From: Brugia malayi
Taxonomy: Eukaryota > Nematoda > Chromadorea > Rhabditida > Onchocercidae
Direction: 5' to 3'
Assembly: GCF_000002995.4 (NCBI RefSeq)
Contig: NW_025062476.1
Location: forward strand, 10,476,501 to 10,540,500
DNA length: 64,000 nt
In this document: in pieces, positions 1 to 35,000 of the stretch
Layout of the letters: every line of letters starts with the position of its first letter
Position numbering within the stretch: the stretch's first letter is position 1
Made by a program: the position numbers and the translations under genes
The notes under the pieces: model-generated
What the model saw: the letters and a program-made list of their open reading frames with translations, nothing else
What the model was told of the DNA's origin: nothing
Databases searched by the model: none

Positions 1-1139
1 TGAATTGCGAAATTAGTGACAAAGAGAAGCGAAAAATTGAAAAGAAATTTGATTATCTTGTTGAAAGAAGAGGTGACGCTGATGTTTCCATCGAGGTATT
101 TGGTTTTTTTCTTTTTTTTTTTTTTTGGCATATTCCGTGTTTTCCTAAGTAGTTCTTGCGAGGTAAGGGGTGATTTTCATTAGTCTTAATACCCGGGTGG
201 ATTGGTGGAGTCCATCTTGATTTTTTTTTTCATGATGATAAGTGCAGTTAATGAGGTAATAAACTTGTATAGTTGCGTTTATTTGTGTGCCGTATTTCTC
301 GAGGGGATGAAACTGGCGAAAATGAAAATGAGTTAAGGTGAACATCCGCGAGGTGTCGTGGAATTTGGGATTCAGTCTGAATATAACGTGGCTCAAAGTC
401 AAACTGAACTTTCGTATGCTCAAAGGTCTTCCTTGTTGTTATTGTAGTTAGTGTGGATGAATGCGTTGAATGATAGGTCTGTTGTAACAAATTTATTTGC
501 GAACAACCACAGTATATAGGTATTAATCTGTACGGATAGTTTCATAAAGTATCTACGAATAAGATGAAAATGGATAAATGAATAAGTTGGTGGGGAAATG
601 AATTGAATTTTAGGTGAGGGAGAGTAGTCGATTGTAGCTTACTGATGAGGAAAAAACTGATGAAAACTGAATAAGACGAATGGTTTAAATCCTTATAGTG
701 GGTATTGACCTGCAACAACAGCGTGATTATTGAGTTAAGAAGTTATCAGATGATCACTGCACTTAATATAGTAAGAGATGGGTTTAATATTGTAGCTTTC
801 CAAAAGATGACTATCAGCTAGGAGACCTTTACAATATGAACAAAGAAGTAATTTTCAACATGTTAAACAATGCACATACCCTTTGTTATCAGTTGAAAAC
901 GTATAGACAAGCAGATAAGCTCAACTACAATGGAAGGTGAGTGTTGAAATAATAACTGCTTACGTGATGTATAATTTGGAACAGTTTTACATTTCTAACG
1001 TTCAATTACAACGAATTTTAGTATTATGGATTAATACAATTTTATTTGATATATTTGTAAGTTATTTGGAGATTGGAGAGATTATTTCGAGTTTCGCGAT
1101 ATGAGCTGGCCGACATACAATGATGCGTTAATATGGTGA
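1..1139 (+). CDS. 3' exons of an unrecognised gene (partial, 5' end outside window)
   Basis: The best-supported exon is 796-936. It lies between a TTGTAG acceptor and a GTGAGT donor and is open in one frame, reading FPKDDYQLGDLYNMNKEV and onward to YRQADKLNYNG. An open stretch at 1-95 ends at a GTATTT donor and is open in two frames: frame 3 (EISDKEKRKIEKKFDYL) looks more protein-like, but frame 1 has the splice phase that fits exon 796-936. A probable last exon, 1079-1139, continues in phase and ends DMSWPTYNDALIW before TGA, but its acceptor is weak. An alternative acceptor at 1021 (AATTTTAG) would end the protein within five codons. I do not recognise the family and assign no function. The first intron (96-795) holds only overlapping chance ORFs. 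Confidence 0.45.
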
Positions 1140-2035
1140 TAAAGGCATTCATGAAAGCTCAGTTACTGACCTAAGCACCATAAGTAATTTCAACTCCGAT
1201 AGGGTAGTTATTGGTTTGGCTCTTTAAGAATGAGTTTATTGGTATATAGCATATTGTATTTTTTATTATTCGTGTGCCAGAAATAGTCGGAAATATGGAG
1301 AAAGAATAATCAAAAAGTGAGAGACAAATTTCGCAAAAATTTTAAATCAATGAAATTCTTTTTAGCGAACTTTCAGCAAAGTCCATCGAGTCAACAGTAA
1401 TAACTTTTATAGATCTTTTAAACCAATGAATGGTTTGAAAGTAAAATAAAGTATTAATATTACCTGTTTCTTTTTAGATATATTGCTTTATTTTGGGAAC
1501 TAATGAGTTGTACACATCAACATAGAAGGAGAATATAATTCCAGTACTTCAATATTTTAAAGTAACTTCACATCTGCTTCTAGTTCTTTCAGAATTTCAA
1601 TTCAGCATCATAAATAAATCGGAACATATGGTTTTATTCCATGTGTCAATTTTATTATGCTTTATATGCAAACATTCACTTTGGACGTATCATTTCAATG
1701 AATTAATATTGTTTGTTTCAATAAAGTTACTTCTAAATTTTCTATTACCCGGTAAATCACAACTCTTCTTGAATGAATGAAAGATAAATATTGAAGCTTA
1801 CCATTCTTTTGATATAGTCTGTTAGTTAGTGAAACGTTTAAATTTTGTCCATGATGCTTCATGTACCTCTATCCTCCAATTAGTTGATAATAACGAAACA
1901 GATAAATTTGAGATAGAACTTAAAACAGCAACATGTAGAAGCACATCCCTACCTCACTTATTGAAAAACATTAAATCCTGAAAGTCTCTAATTAAAGAGT
2001 TTGAGTAATTTTTTTCTTCCTTACAGGTAGGAATT

Positions 2036-2156
2036 ACTAACGGTCTATTTCATTACTTCAATTATGCGTTCCATTCAATTCAGTCTTTTATGAAAATTTC
2101 TCAAAAAACTAAGACATATACAATGATCGCATGCATTTCATTAATAATAAATTCTT
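2036..2156. repeat. Diverged direct repeat, copy 1
   Basis: About 120 bp that align with 2391-2510. Shared blocks in the same order are CTAACG-TCTAT, TTCAATTATGC-TTCCATTCAA, ATGAAAAT-TC-C and a perfect ATTTCATTAATAATAAATT. The two copies sit 355 bp apart with roughly 235 bp between them. Confidence 0.75.
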
Positions 2157-2390
2157 CTCTACAAATCTAAAAATGCAATTCTTCAAAAGTCCTACTCAAG
2201 CATATCTCTCATCCTCCCTTACTAGCGATATCCTCTCTCTTACAAATCTTCTTACGTACCCGAACTCATTCTTGACCCCTTTCGTATCTGTACGATTCTG
2301 TACAACGAAAATTTAGCAACAAAGTCCACTTACCCAAAAAATATTCCAGATTAAGCGTAAACAACATGCTACACACTTATATATTACGTG

Positions 2391-2510
2391 CTAACGTCTA
2401 TCTATTTTATTATTCAATTATGCATTCCATTCAACTCAATTTCTCATGAAAATCTCCCAAAAAAAATAAGAAAATATGAACATTCTCATGAATTTCATTA
2501 ATAATAAATT
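2391..2510. repeat. Diverged direct repeat, copy 2
   Basis: Second copy of the repeat at 2036-2156, with the same block order and a perfect 19-bp match at its right end. The remainder carries scattered substitutions and small indels, so the duplication is not recent. Confidence 0.75.
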
Positions 2511-3764
2511 AAACAACTTTTAAAACAATTCAGCCAGAGTAACATGAATAGATACTGCCCGAATCAAGTCTTAAATTTAGTTTAAATTTACTAAAACTAT
2601 TATGATTTAATTCTTTTCTGAAATTATAAAAATCTCCTTCCAATAATTTCAGAATTAATGTCTCTCAAATTACTCGACTTCAGAAATTATCTAAATCATA
2701 CAGATCCTTTAAATGAATAAAATAAATTCAAGAAAACAACAAATTAATAATTGAAAATTCTTAAAAACCATTATTCCACAATGCATAATTCCCCAACAAA
2801 TGAAAATAAGTGAAAAATATATCCAAAATAAATTCAAGTGAAAATTAATGGAAAACTTCAAACCCTAATACAACTAAATTAAGAACTGTCTAAGAACTCA
2901 AAGCCTTGCTAATCGATAGAACTCTTGCGCAAACCACTGAGCGTTAAAACGAATCAAACCAGTCTATCAATAGAAATTATTAAGATTTACAGAAGGATCA
3001 AATCACTTTCGTAATAGTTCTCAACAAATATGTCAAAAGCTTCCACCATTTCCTTCATTTTCATCCATAAAAAGTTACAACAGAACTTGAGAAACAACTT
3101 AAAAAAGCGAGGGAGTTCTTAGTAAAAAAAATTCAGCTTCATAAACTATAGATTAGAAACAATTGTTCACCACGTAATTTGCAAGCAAAATAATCTAATC
3201 TTACCAATACAGCAATAATACATGGATTCAAAACAAATTATTAGTAATTTAGTACTTCAAAATTTTTTCCAAACAATGGTGTAAAAAGTTATTTTAAAAA
3301 AGGCACAAATAAAATAACGCGACATGAACTGAGCTTACAAAAAAAAAAAAGAAATTAGTAAAAATTATTTAAGATCTAAAAGAGAAGAGAAACAACAAAT
3401 TACTCAAACATTTGATTAATCAAGTATTCAATAAAAGACAATCACCATTAGATGGCTATACTTTGTTTCAAGTTACAACACAGAAAGAGATATTATTCTA
3501 TTTAAAAAACGAGTCGAGCTTAAGTACAGAGTATTACTAAAAGCATCCAACGTGTTCATTTTTACGACTACTCGAAAAAGCATTATATAACACTCACTAG
3601 TAATTCTCGATTACAATGTTACATTATTTTATTTTTCATTAATGTTCTCAACATATGATTATGTCGTTATTTTTACAAGGAATAATTATAAATGCAAATT
3701 AAAGAATGAGTATGAATTAGAGTAAAATTTTATATACAATTCATTGCAAAACTTAGATTGACAT

Positions 3765-3770
3765 TTTATT
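3765..3770 (-). terminator. Probable poly(A) signal of ire-1
   Basis: AATAAA on the minus strand (TTTATT as given), about 140 bases beyond the ire-1 stop codon. This is the nearest canonical hexamer. Confidence 0.5.
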
Positions 3771-3908
3771 CAACAACAATATCAAGTTTTGAAATGTTTT
3801 CCTGAAATATTACAACATATGGAAAGCATTACAGAATTTATAAAGTGGGAAAGGAATGAATGAGAGATACTCTAAAAGCTTGCTTATATAAAGGATAAAG
3901 AGACTCGA

Positions 3909-25024
<21,116 letters not shown>

Positions 25025-28000
25025 ATCGCGTTTGATTATATACATTCAGTACAGGAAACATGTGCGATCGAAAAAGAAAACACTTCTTGAATCCACAAAA
25101 GCTTCTTCGAACAGTATTTATCTGAAAATAATTTTTTGAAAAATAGAATTTGAAATTCTTCAAGAACATAGATAAACATAAAATTTACAAAAAACTTTTC
25201 ACTTCACTAAAACACATGTTTCATTCTCCATTAAGCAAAAATTGAATTAATAAATCAGTGAATAAAATGCAAAAAAACAAACACATAAGACAAGCAGCAA
25301 AAAAGTACGGCACAATTGACGGAAAGCTGTAAACAATTCGCTCGAGTACTTATAGCTTCAGAGACACATATATCACCACGGCCATTATGCGCAAACGTTA
25401 TATCTCTTCTTCAATGGAATGTGTATAACATAACACTGAGTCGCATTAATTAAATATAATTATGGGCTCTGTATAACTTCATAAAATTCAACAACATCGA
25501 CCAATTTCAAAATTTTAATATTCTCATGAAACTCCGTGTTTGATGAAGAAAATTTACAAGAAAATGTGTTGAATATTGGAAAAAACAAGTTTCATGAAGC
25601 ATGTTAATAAAGCCAGGAAATGATACATAAATGAGGCTATTCTACTAAAATATAATAAATCCAGCAGTTGCTTTATAGATTTCAGAATCTATTATTTTCC
25701 ATCAGGTTAACCCAATACCATTATAAATGTTTTTAAATAACATTTATACATAGTTCACAATACATTGTTAAATTAAATTAAATATTGAAAGCGAGCATTT
25801 CTTAACTGGAATGAATCAAACAAATCAGAAAGATTTATTGCTATCGCATAATGTGAAGAATATAAGTTGCAAATTCTAAAATTAATCTTTCTTAAAAGTA
25901 TTTGGAAGAATAATCATAGAAAAACTATGACAATAAAGACCAATAAGCTATTGAACATCATTTTATCAATCCAAACATCTAATCACTCTTCCTTATCTTT
26001 CTTATCGATGATATGCTTAAATGTCAGGATACATTTAACAGACATTATCGAAATCATTTTGTAAGTGTTTTTAGTTCAACTTCAATTCAATATTCCCTGG
26101 AAATTTAAATCTGAAAAAAACGATGGGAGGTTCCTATACAGAAATTATGAAGATTTTTCTTTTTTTGCGCTGAATAATTTAATGAGTTAAAAAATAAATA
26201 ATTTGTAGAATGCATGAAATGTGCTGGCTGTGTCAACAATATTCACTACTTGTACTGGCCGAATTTTACATACAAAATGAGCACTTTTGAAAATGACTTC
26301 ATTTCATGCTAATTTCTTGTATTTCTCCCTCTACCTAGTTATTTTAAAATTTGTATAAAGTCAGGCTGAAATTAGGAGAAATATGAATTCTTTTGAGAGG
26401 GAGAGAGAGAGAGAGAGAAAAAAAAAGATTTCTAATGACTCTTTTTCCACTACAAGGAAGAGATTTTTTAAAAAACTACTCAAAATTTACTCAAATCTTT
26501 TGACCGTTTGAAATTTTCAACTACTTATGATACCATTTGCTTCACTTTCTACTGCATATTAAGTATACATTAATGTAGATACATGTTTTCGAAAATTCCT
26601 GTCTATCTGATGATTTCTAATATCATTTCAGAAAGTTAGATGACAGAATAAAATCAGTGTACTCCATTTTAGAAAACAAACTTGAATAAATCCATATGAA
26701 AAACATTTATTTGCATTGTATGGTTTCACCGATAAACAATTAACATAGTAAACAATAAAGAGAGATAAGGAAGTATGTAACCAAACAAATAAATACGAAC
26801 TACCGATAATCATAAGAGATCCATAGATAAATGCGTCATACGTGTACATTTGGCAGGAATACTTTTGGCAGATAGATCATATAACCATCTCTTATATATC
26901 ACATAAACACACACACGATAAACAGAATATTTTGCTTAAGCAAAATAAATTTCAATTTCAATTTATCACAAAAACAACTAAACTTTACTCAAATCTTAGG
27001 AATTTCAAGCTTGAATTTTTTAAAACAAAATTCTGATAAACCATACTGAACAAGTTCTCAAAAACATGAAAACAAAATAGTGTAGAACCCATGTCTAAGC
27101 TTCCTTTAAAACTAAAACGAATCATCATTAATTATTCCAGGAAAACTTTCAAACATTAATTAAAGAAAGCAGGGATAGTTGAATACCACTTCCAAAAATA
27201 AGGGAAGATATCTTTACATTGGAAACACACAACGAGAGACATGATTTTCAAGTTCTTCCAAGATCACTTCCAAACTCAGAACTTAGTCAGAAATAAAATA
27301 CAATGCATATGCAATACACAGATACTGATAACAAATAAATATATAACAAACAGATAGTAATAATAAATCAAAGGATTTAAAGCATTTTTTTTAAAGAGAT
27401 CTTAGGATGAATTGCCATATAAATATTGTCTAAACAGCGGTACAGATCGATGTCGTAGAATATTGCCATCGTTGTAGCCTAGGATTAACTTTTCATATCA
27501 ATTACTTTTTCAAAAACAAATTTCAGAAAACCGTCCAAAATAGAATTTTTTGAAATGATCAATTGCAATGCCCAATGACAATAGTTGTTGGACTTCTAGG
27601 ATCTGACAACAACATGTCGAATGGAATTGTTACTATGCTATTGTATTCTCCGACTAACAACAAATAGCACCTGCTGGGACAACTCCAAAAAAGTTAGCTG
27701 TAGCCTAACTAAAAATGAAACGTTGATAAGTTGCTGACCTACTGACTAGAAATTGATAAAGTTATTGGAAAGCAAACAATTTTCATGCACAAAATAGACA
27801 AATCATAAGCGGATGCATTTGCGCATATTCTAATAAGACACAACTGAAAGCCAGATCATTCCAAAGAATTTTGAAAATAAAAGAAAAAAAAATCCAGATG
27901 AACTAAATGAAAGTTTTGTAAAGCATGTAAGCATTTTAAGCTGTAAGTTGAAAATAATTACTTATATAGAAAGGTCAAATTATGATCACGATGTATTGAA

Positions 28001-29050
28001 TGTTGCTTTAAACATATGTCCTAATTCAGCAAATTTACTTAGTAAATAATAAGAGATCTGGCAGTCAGACATGAAAATCTACTTTTACCATTCCATATAT
28101 TTTAATGCATTAGCAATAGCAACATCATATTTCTTTCAAATTATAATTATTTCCTTATGATTCTACTGGTAAATATTAAATTCAAATCACGTATTAAAGT
28201 CCTACTTACAAAGAAAACGTGAAATGTATTGATCCTAACTTACAACCTTTAAAAAGTTAAACCATAGTTAGAACAAATTCATACTTCTTTTTTGCATAAA
28301 TAGACTGCAAATGTACTATAAGAAGAAAGAAACCATAACAGTGATTTCATTTTTTGCTCTAATTCTTTGAGGCACTTGTTTCATTTCGTCTAATTTGTCG
28401 ATACAGCCTGAAACTTGCTGTACCGTACAGGGAAATTTTTTATTCTGATAAAATATTCTAAAAAGAGAGTCAATCTTTGTAACAGCTATCTATTGATTCT
28501 AGGATATTTGGTCCTCTAATCCAAAAATCATAATTTTGCTTAATAACACCGTGTCCTAACTGTATGAGAAATATTGGCTAATTTAAGCAAAACTCATTAA
28601 GACCCGAAAAGAATTCCTAATTCACTTGAATAGGGCAGAAACTAAGAGGGAAAACTGCTATTTCACGCACAAAATTGATCTCTGGAAAAATATGTGTTAC
28701 TTTCAACATTTTCTATAGTGAAATGGATTAATTAAACACTTAAATTACAAAATGTGAAAAAAGTATGAAAAGATTTCGTTTAATAGAAATGAATTTTAGC
28801 AGGGAATCAGTACTAAAATTTTATTATCCATCTCTGGAAAATTCTAAGTTATAAATCCATTCATCATGCATGCATGAAGTAAAATACAGAGCCAATAAAT
28901 AGGCAAGCTGTCAACTTTTAGCGTGTGGCAGAAATTTTGTCAAAGATAAGCAAAAAAGACTTGCAACTAGGAGGTTCCCAAAAATCAATGATGTAAGTAA
29001 GTAAAGAGGAGAAACTTTAGATAATGATTTTTCGTGATAAATTTCAAGTT
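25025..29050. other. Intergenic region between ire-1 (5' end) and the rootletin-like gene (3' end)
   Basis: Both flanking genes are on the minus strand, so this 4-kb stretch holds the ire-1 promoter at its left end and the 3' flank of the coiled-coil gene at its right end. I found no exon, RNA gene or recognisable ER-stress element. Contents are AT-rich sequence, a GA microsatellite and short chance ORFs (25867-26064 and 26628-27036). Confidence 0.6.
26395..26418. repeat. (GA)n microsatellite
   Basis: About 12 GA units followed by a short A tract, intergenic. Confidence 0.95.
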
Positions 29051-32000
29051 TCAGTATGTGAAAGAGTTACTGCTCAAACTATGTGCTCGAATTCGTGCTT
29101 CAGTAGGTAGCTCGTAACGTTCTGGAAGGTGAAGTGAAAGCCGGTGTACTGATGAAACAGAATCATCCAAGTCTGACCTTAATTCTAGTTGATTTCGCTG
29201 AACAACCGCTGTTCGTTCCATGACCTCCAACCGCCTTTTCCGCTCCGTATCCAATTGCTCTTTAAGCACTAGTATTTTTGACTCGAACAGCTTAATCTTC
29301 TGTGCATATGCTAATTCTCGCTGCTCAAGAAGTTGTTCAACCTAAAAAAAAAAAAAAAAAAAAACTGATTGAAATTTTCATATTAAAAGCGAAAGACAAT
29401 AAGATGGGAGAAATTATTACTTTGCCTGGTACCTGCTATTCTGAGTAAACATAAGCGGGAACCTTAAATATCAAGTAAAAACAAGTTCCTCATATATTCA
29501 CACTCATTAATTTTTCATGTGCAGTTTAAATTAATTTAGACATCTGAGTGATACTTAAGAGCAATTAAAAATTCTCCGACAAAACTGATCTTAATTAATC
29601 GATAAATAAGGTATGAAAATTTTGATTGAGTCAACAAACCTTTTGTAATACAAAATAAATTTATAAATAAAGGAATATTGAAAGTCAAAAAGTCATTACT
29701 TGTTGCCTTTCACGCTGAGCTTGTATCAGCTTATTTTCCAATACTCTTAACTGTGTTGCAGATTCTTTAACCAAATGTGAACTGTTTTCTTTTTCTAATT
29801 GAACAACCTAAAAAAATAGTGGCACTTCAGATTCAGACTTTTCAGTGATTTCATTTGCTAAGTGTTGGAGCATTGAGTTAAAATTTTTCAGGACCTCAAC
29901 TTTAGATATAAAATTGAGCTCAGTATAATTTGAAATAATAATTCTTTATTGAATTTAAATCAGGAAATTAATGGATTTGACAGTAAATGAACTTGCAGCC
30001 GAACAAGTTAACCTGATTTTGCAGCTGTGTGCAATTCCTGTATAATTCCATATTCTCCTTTTCCATTGTTGTTAACGATTTGTCCAGTGCCTGACGTTCT
30101 GATGTTATTTGACGCATTGCTGCATCAGTTCTTTGTTTTTCCACTTCTAACTGAAAAAAACTTCACTTTCTTTTTCCTTATAATATATATATATATAATA
30201 AGTTGAAAAAAAAAATCTATCACATCCAAAAGTTTTTGTTTCTAACGTGTACAATCAAAGCTAAGAAAAGTTAAACTATCTCGAATAATAATGTCACTTT
30301 GGAAAAGCTTTTCAAAATTAACACTTCCACTTAGTATTTAGTAACATTTAATGAGGGATAATGAAATAACAGGTAAAAGAAAAAACGAAATACTAAGTTT
30401 ATAAATATGTATATCTTAAAAATAAGAAAAAAAAAAAAAAGAGATCCTCATTGCACATTTCAATACGCTGTGGTATAATGTTAAGTTTATTGCACTTTTA
30501 GTGACAGAAATCAAGCAGAAACAGATATCTGAGAAAAATGAAGCCTTAATAATTTAATGGACTTTTAGTCACAAGTGATCTACTACAGACTTGCAAACCC
30601 AATAAGTCAATCCACGAACTAAATTAGACAGTGATCCGAAAATATGGAATGTTCGTCTCCTTTTCTCGACAATCAAATTTACCGTTTCAATGTTTCGCTT
30701 CAAGGCCAAACGTTCTCTTTCAAGACGTGCACGACAGGCATCAAATTCCCGATGCTCCACCTCAACTCTGCTTAAACGTCTTTTCAATTCTTCATTCTCC
30801 GCAAGAAGTACAATTTTCTCAGCTCGCAATTTTTCCAACTCCGTGTGTATATCTTTTCCTATCGCTTGATCATCTTTTTCTCGCTTAAATAACAATTTTT
30901 TTTTTTTCAATTTTATAACTGAAAATACAAGAAAAAAATTAAAGGCTTACATGACATACAAAAACGTACTTTGTTTCAGTGTTTTAAACATAAATTCTAT
31001 TTTAAAAGTTCATCATGATGTGGGGGAGGAGAATATTTTTAATGCTTCTGGTAAGTTGCAAAGAATATTACAAAGAAGTAATAAAATTTTCGTCTTTTTT
31101 ATAAAATGAATTGATATTAAACCAAAGAAACAATAGATGGAATTTTTCGGAATAAAAAAGGAAACCTTTTCCATGACATAAAGACGCTGCTGCAAACGGT
31201 TCTTTTCCTCAAGAATCTCTTCCAGTTTATGTTGCATGTTGGCAATTCTGTGAGATGTCTCTTTTTGCCGATTTCTTGCTTCATTCAGGTCATTTCTAAT
31301 ACATAAATGAGATTATTACTAACGATAAAATATAGTAAAAATTTTTAAGATACCAAAATTTATATACTTGAAAGAGCTATATCTAAGTAAAATATATCTT
31401 AAATCATTCAGTAAGTTTTGAAAACATACTTAAGAGACTGTCTTCCTAAATCGCTCGCTCGTAAGCGAAGCAGACAGCTGTCGTATTCATGCTGTAATAT
31501 ACTTAATTTTGACAATAAATCCGAGTCACCGATCTTTGCATGATCCTCCTGATTTCGTCGATCTTCTCCCAATCCTTCATCTGCCTTAATTATATTAAAT
31601 CACTTATTTCGAATTTAAGTGAATTAATCCAGAATTGCAAATCATTTTATTTAATATTTTAAAGTGAATACGCGATTACTAAAGCTTTTTAAATTGTATT
31701 AATGCAAGCCACTTTTTTGGTATCTAAACAAAAAAGTATTCAGGAATTAAAAAAAAAATGATGAGTACTTTACCTTTCCTTGTTTAAACATATTTCTATA
31801 TTCCCTGTTCGCTTTTTCCAATTCACCACATTGTTGTCGTGTTTTTGAAAGCAATTGTTCCGTCTCATTCAAACGTTCTTCCAGGTTCTATGGACCAACT
31901 TTTAAATTTTATTTCATTTTTTGTTAATTTATATTCTTTCTAGATACTATTAGAATAAAAGATTTATCCACGTCCTATTGCTTAATCCAGCTCCTTATCA

Positions 32001-35000
32001 CTCTGTGATATATCTAATAACATAAACGATACTTCTTTTGTCGAAATTACTGATTTCATATCTGCCCAGCACTGCTCCACCTTCTTCTCCGCATCTTTAC
32101 AAGCCGACTCATAAAACAATCGTTCTTCTTCCCACATCATTCGGGATTCCTCCATTTTTTTGTGATCATTTTCCATTGCTGATATTTTGCTTTTCAAAGC
32201 TGTTACCTGTTCCTAAACATTCCTGCACTGTAACATAAATCCTCGTTACTGAAACTCAAAATTGCTATTGTAAATACCATTATAAATCAATGTTTGGATA
32301 ATTGGCAGTAATTTGAAAAAGTTGCGTGATATCCATATCTCCATGTGGCTCGGTTTACGCCCTTAACATACTGGGAACTAACCAAGACTTCCAATAAAAC
32401 TTCTCCTAAGTAACTAACATTTAAAGAAGAAAGACGAGCTTCTTTATCACGAACATGAAGATCAGCGCTCATTACGCGAGTTTTCAATGCTTTTCGTTCA
32501 GTTTCTTTGGCACGAAGACTTTCTTCCTGTGATACCAACATCTGCCGTGAACTTGAAAGACGTGATTCCAAGTGCCGTTTATCTAAAAATTTTTGAAATT
32601 CGCTTGAATATAAATTTCATTAATGTAAAAATCACATTTATTCCTAGTTTTATAATCACATAAAACCGCACTTTTTTCTTTAACTGAAAATTCACAAGAT
32701 CATATAAGTTTACCTTCTTCGAGCTCGATTAATTTTCGTTCCAACAAATGAATTTTATCTAGATACTTCCTGTTCTCATCTAACACCCGTTCTCTATCAG
32801 CTTTCAAACGAATAAATGTGGTTGATTCATCAGCCTGCAGATAATTAAGCTCTACTTATTCATTTAGCCATCTTCTTTTTGGAAAAAAAAAATAATAGAA
32901 ACATAAACTATAAAGTTTAAGTATAAAAAAAAAAGGTTTGCTAGCAGTGTAAAAAATTTTAATTAAAATGTAAAAGTATAAAACTTTAAAAGCATGGATA
33001 ATACATAAGCAATTATAATTAATACCCTGGCTTGTTCAAGCTCGTCAATGCGATCCTTCAAGTGTCGAAATGTTATTTCAACAGATGAACTTATATTTAA
33101 GCTTTCGGGACTAATCGATTCGGCATCAGAATTTAAATCAAAACGTACGTGAGGAGAAGGAGATGCTGAACTGCTACGACGTAGAGAACCATTACCTAAA
33201 CACTCCAAAATTAATTTTATCTGTTTGAATTTCATCAAAATATCATTTTATAAAGCGATAATTTTGTTCAGAAGCAACTTATTCCAGTTCTAGTGCTTTT
33301 TAGTAGATAGAATTAAAAATTTCTGATTTGAAATCGGGAGAAAATTTAAAGCAATTAACATTTGCTGTTGTTACTATAGTGTTGAATAATATAGTCTGAC
33401 ATACTACAATTTCAAATAAACACTGATACAGCACCTATAAATAAAACGAGCGAAGCTGTATGAATCAGATAAATTGCCATAAGGCTAAACCTTTCAACAT
33501 TAGTAATTTATATTTGATATGCGCTCTATTGATATTTATGAATTACCTGATTGAGAAACATCTTGACTTATTTTTCCATCCATTTCCAAAACACATGATC
33601 GAAATTGCGATAGCTTACGAGCTTCTGCAAAAAAGAGGAAAAAAAGAATTAAATATATCAATTAATTTCTGATAGTGCAACAAGATCTCAAATCAATCAC
33701 CAAAAAATTTTACGATTGTCAAGAAATTTTTAAAAAATTTAAAATTCACAAACTTACTAAATAAATAAAGCTGAATAACATTCTGCTAAGTTACTGAAAA
33801 CGCCTTATAATATATGTTGGAAATTAACTTACTTGTAAAACTCAATGCTTTTCTAGCGCTATTTTCAAAATGTACCACCTTTTTCACCAGCTCTTTTCGC
33901 AACGTTTCAGATTCTGCTAACTTTTGTTCAATGTTCATTCGTTTCGCATCTTCAGCAGCCAATAGATTTCTGCACAGAATAAAATAAAAATTAAATAATT
34001 CAAAGGAATTCCAAAGAAACCTTAACCCACCATTTATTCCTCGCACTACATTTAATAATAATGTGCCTTCTTATATGATGTACCGAATTAAATGTTAACC
34101 AGTCCGTTTTATCTATCCATTGAATGCAAAAATTTTCTCAATTACTTGTCACGGAACTTAATAAAAAATTACAGAAAAGTATAAATGGATGTGTCTTTAA
34201 CGTCAAACCATAATCCTTCAGAAAAGTTTAAGTTAAGAAAGGGCTCTCGATTTGGACAAAATGAATTTTCCCATTCCAAACACCATTATTTAAATATCCA
34301 TAATTCAATTTTTGATAATTAAATGATATGATTAAGTGAATTACAAATGAAATAACGGAAATGAATAAGATTTACTTCAAATTACTCAATTCGTCAACAA
34401 TACTTTCCTTTTGACGTATGGCCTCAATGCGACCTTTTTCCGCAGCCTTATAATTCCCTATCATATCATCTATTACTCGTTGATTTGTTGCTATTTTTTG
34501 CTCCAAAACATTATGAGTATTGGTTAGATCACATGCTAGCTTTCCATTTTCAGCTTGCAAAGCTGCTATTATTTCTTCAGTTTTACAGTTCTGTCAAAAA
34601 TTTGAAATTACAAGATGATGAACAAATGAATTCATTCTAACAGAGAATAAATAGCATAATTAAAGAAAAACCAAATATATAAGTAAACAGATACGAAAAT
34701 ATTAATATTGCATTCAGTTTTCTTTTTCAATCCAAGCTAAAAAATGGTGGCTTCTTACAAATATATTTCTTATTAAAGCAAATAATCAGGTTAGAAATTC
34801 CTGTTTAATAGAAACCTCAAAATTTTTATACTAACGGTCTAGGATATATTTTTTTCAAAACCTTTTGTTTTTCCTTTTCCAATTCCTCTATCGTTTGCTT
34901 TTGCATGTTCTCAGATTGTTTAAACAGAACTGTCAAGGTTGATAAATTGCTCGTTTTCTCTGATAATACCACTTCAAGATCCTTATTCTGAAATTCCTTC

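Larger units (their letters stand above)
1140..3908. other. Intergenic AT-rich stretch
   Basis: No convincing exon was seen on either strand. The only open frame of note (2131-2316, plus) lies in simple AT-rich sequence. A short open stretch in another frame at about 1132-1227 (GDKGIHESSVTDLSTISNF) directly follows the upstream gene and could be 3' UTR or a missed exon. The region contains a diverged direct repeat (listed separately) and, near its right edge, the probable poly(A) signal of ire-1. Confidence 0.5.

Noticed and set aside
145..490. Two overlapping minus-strand ORFs (80-92 codons)
   Set aside because: They lie in an apparent intron of the left-edge gene, overlap each other in different frames, and show no signal peptide, domain or splice partners.
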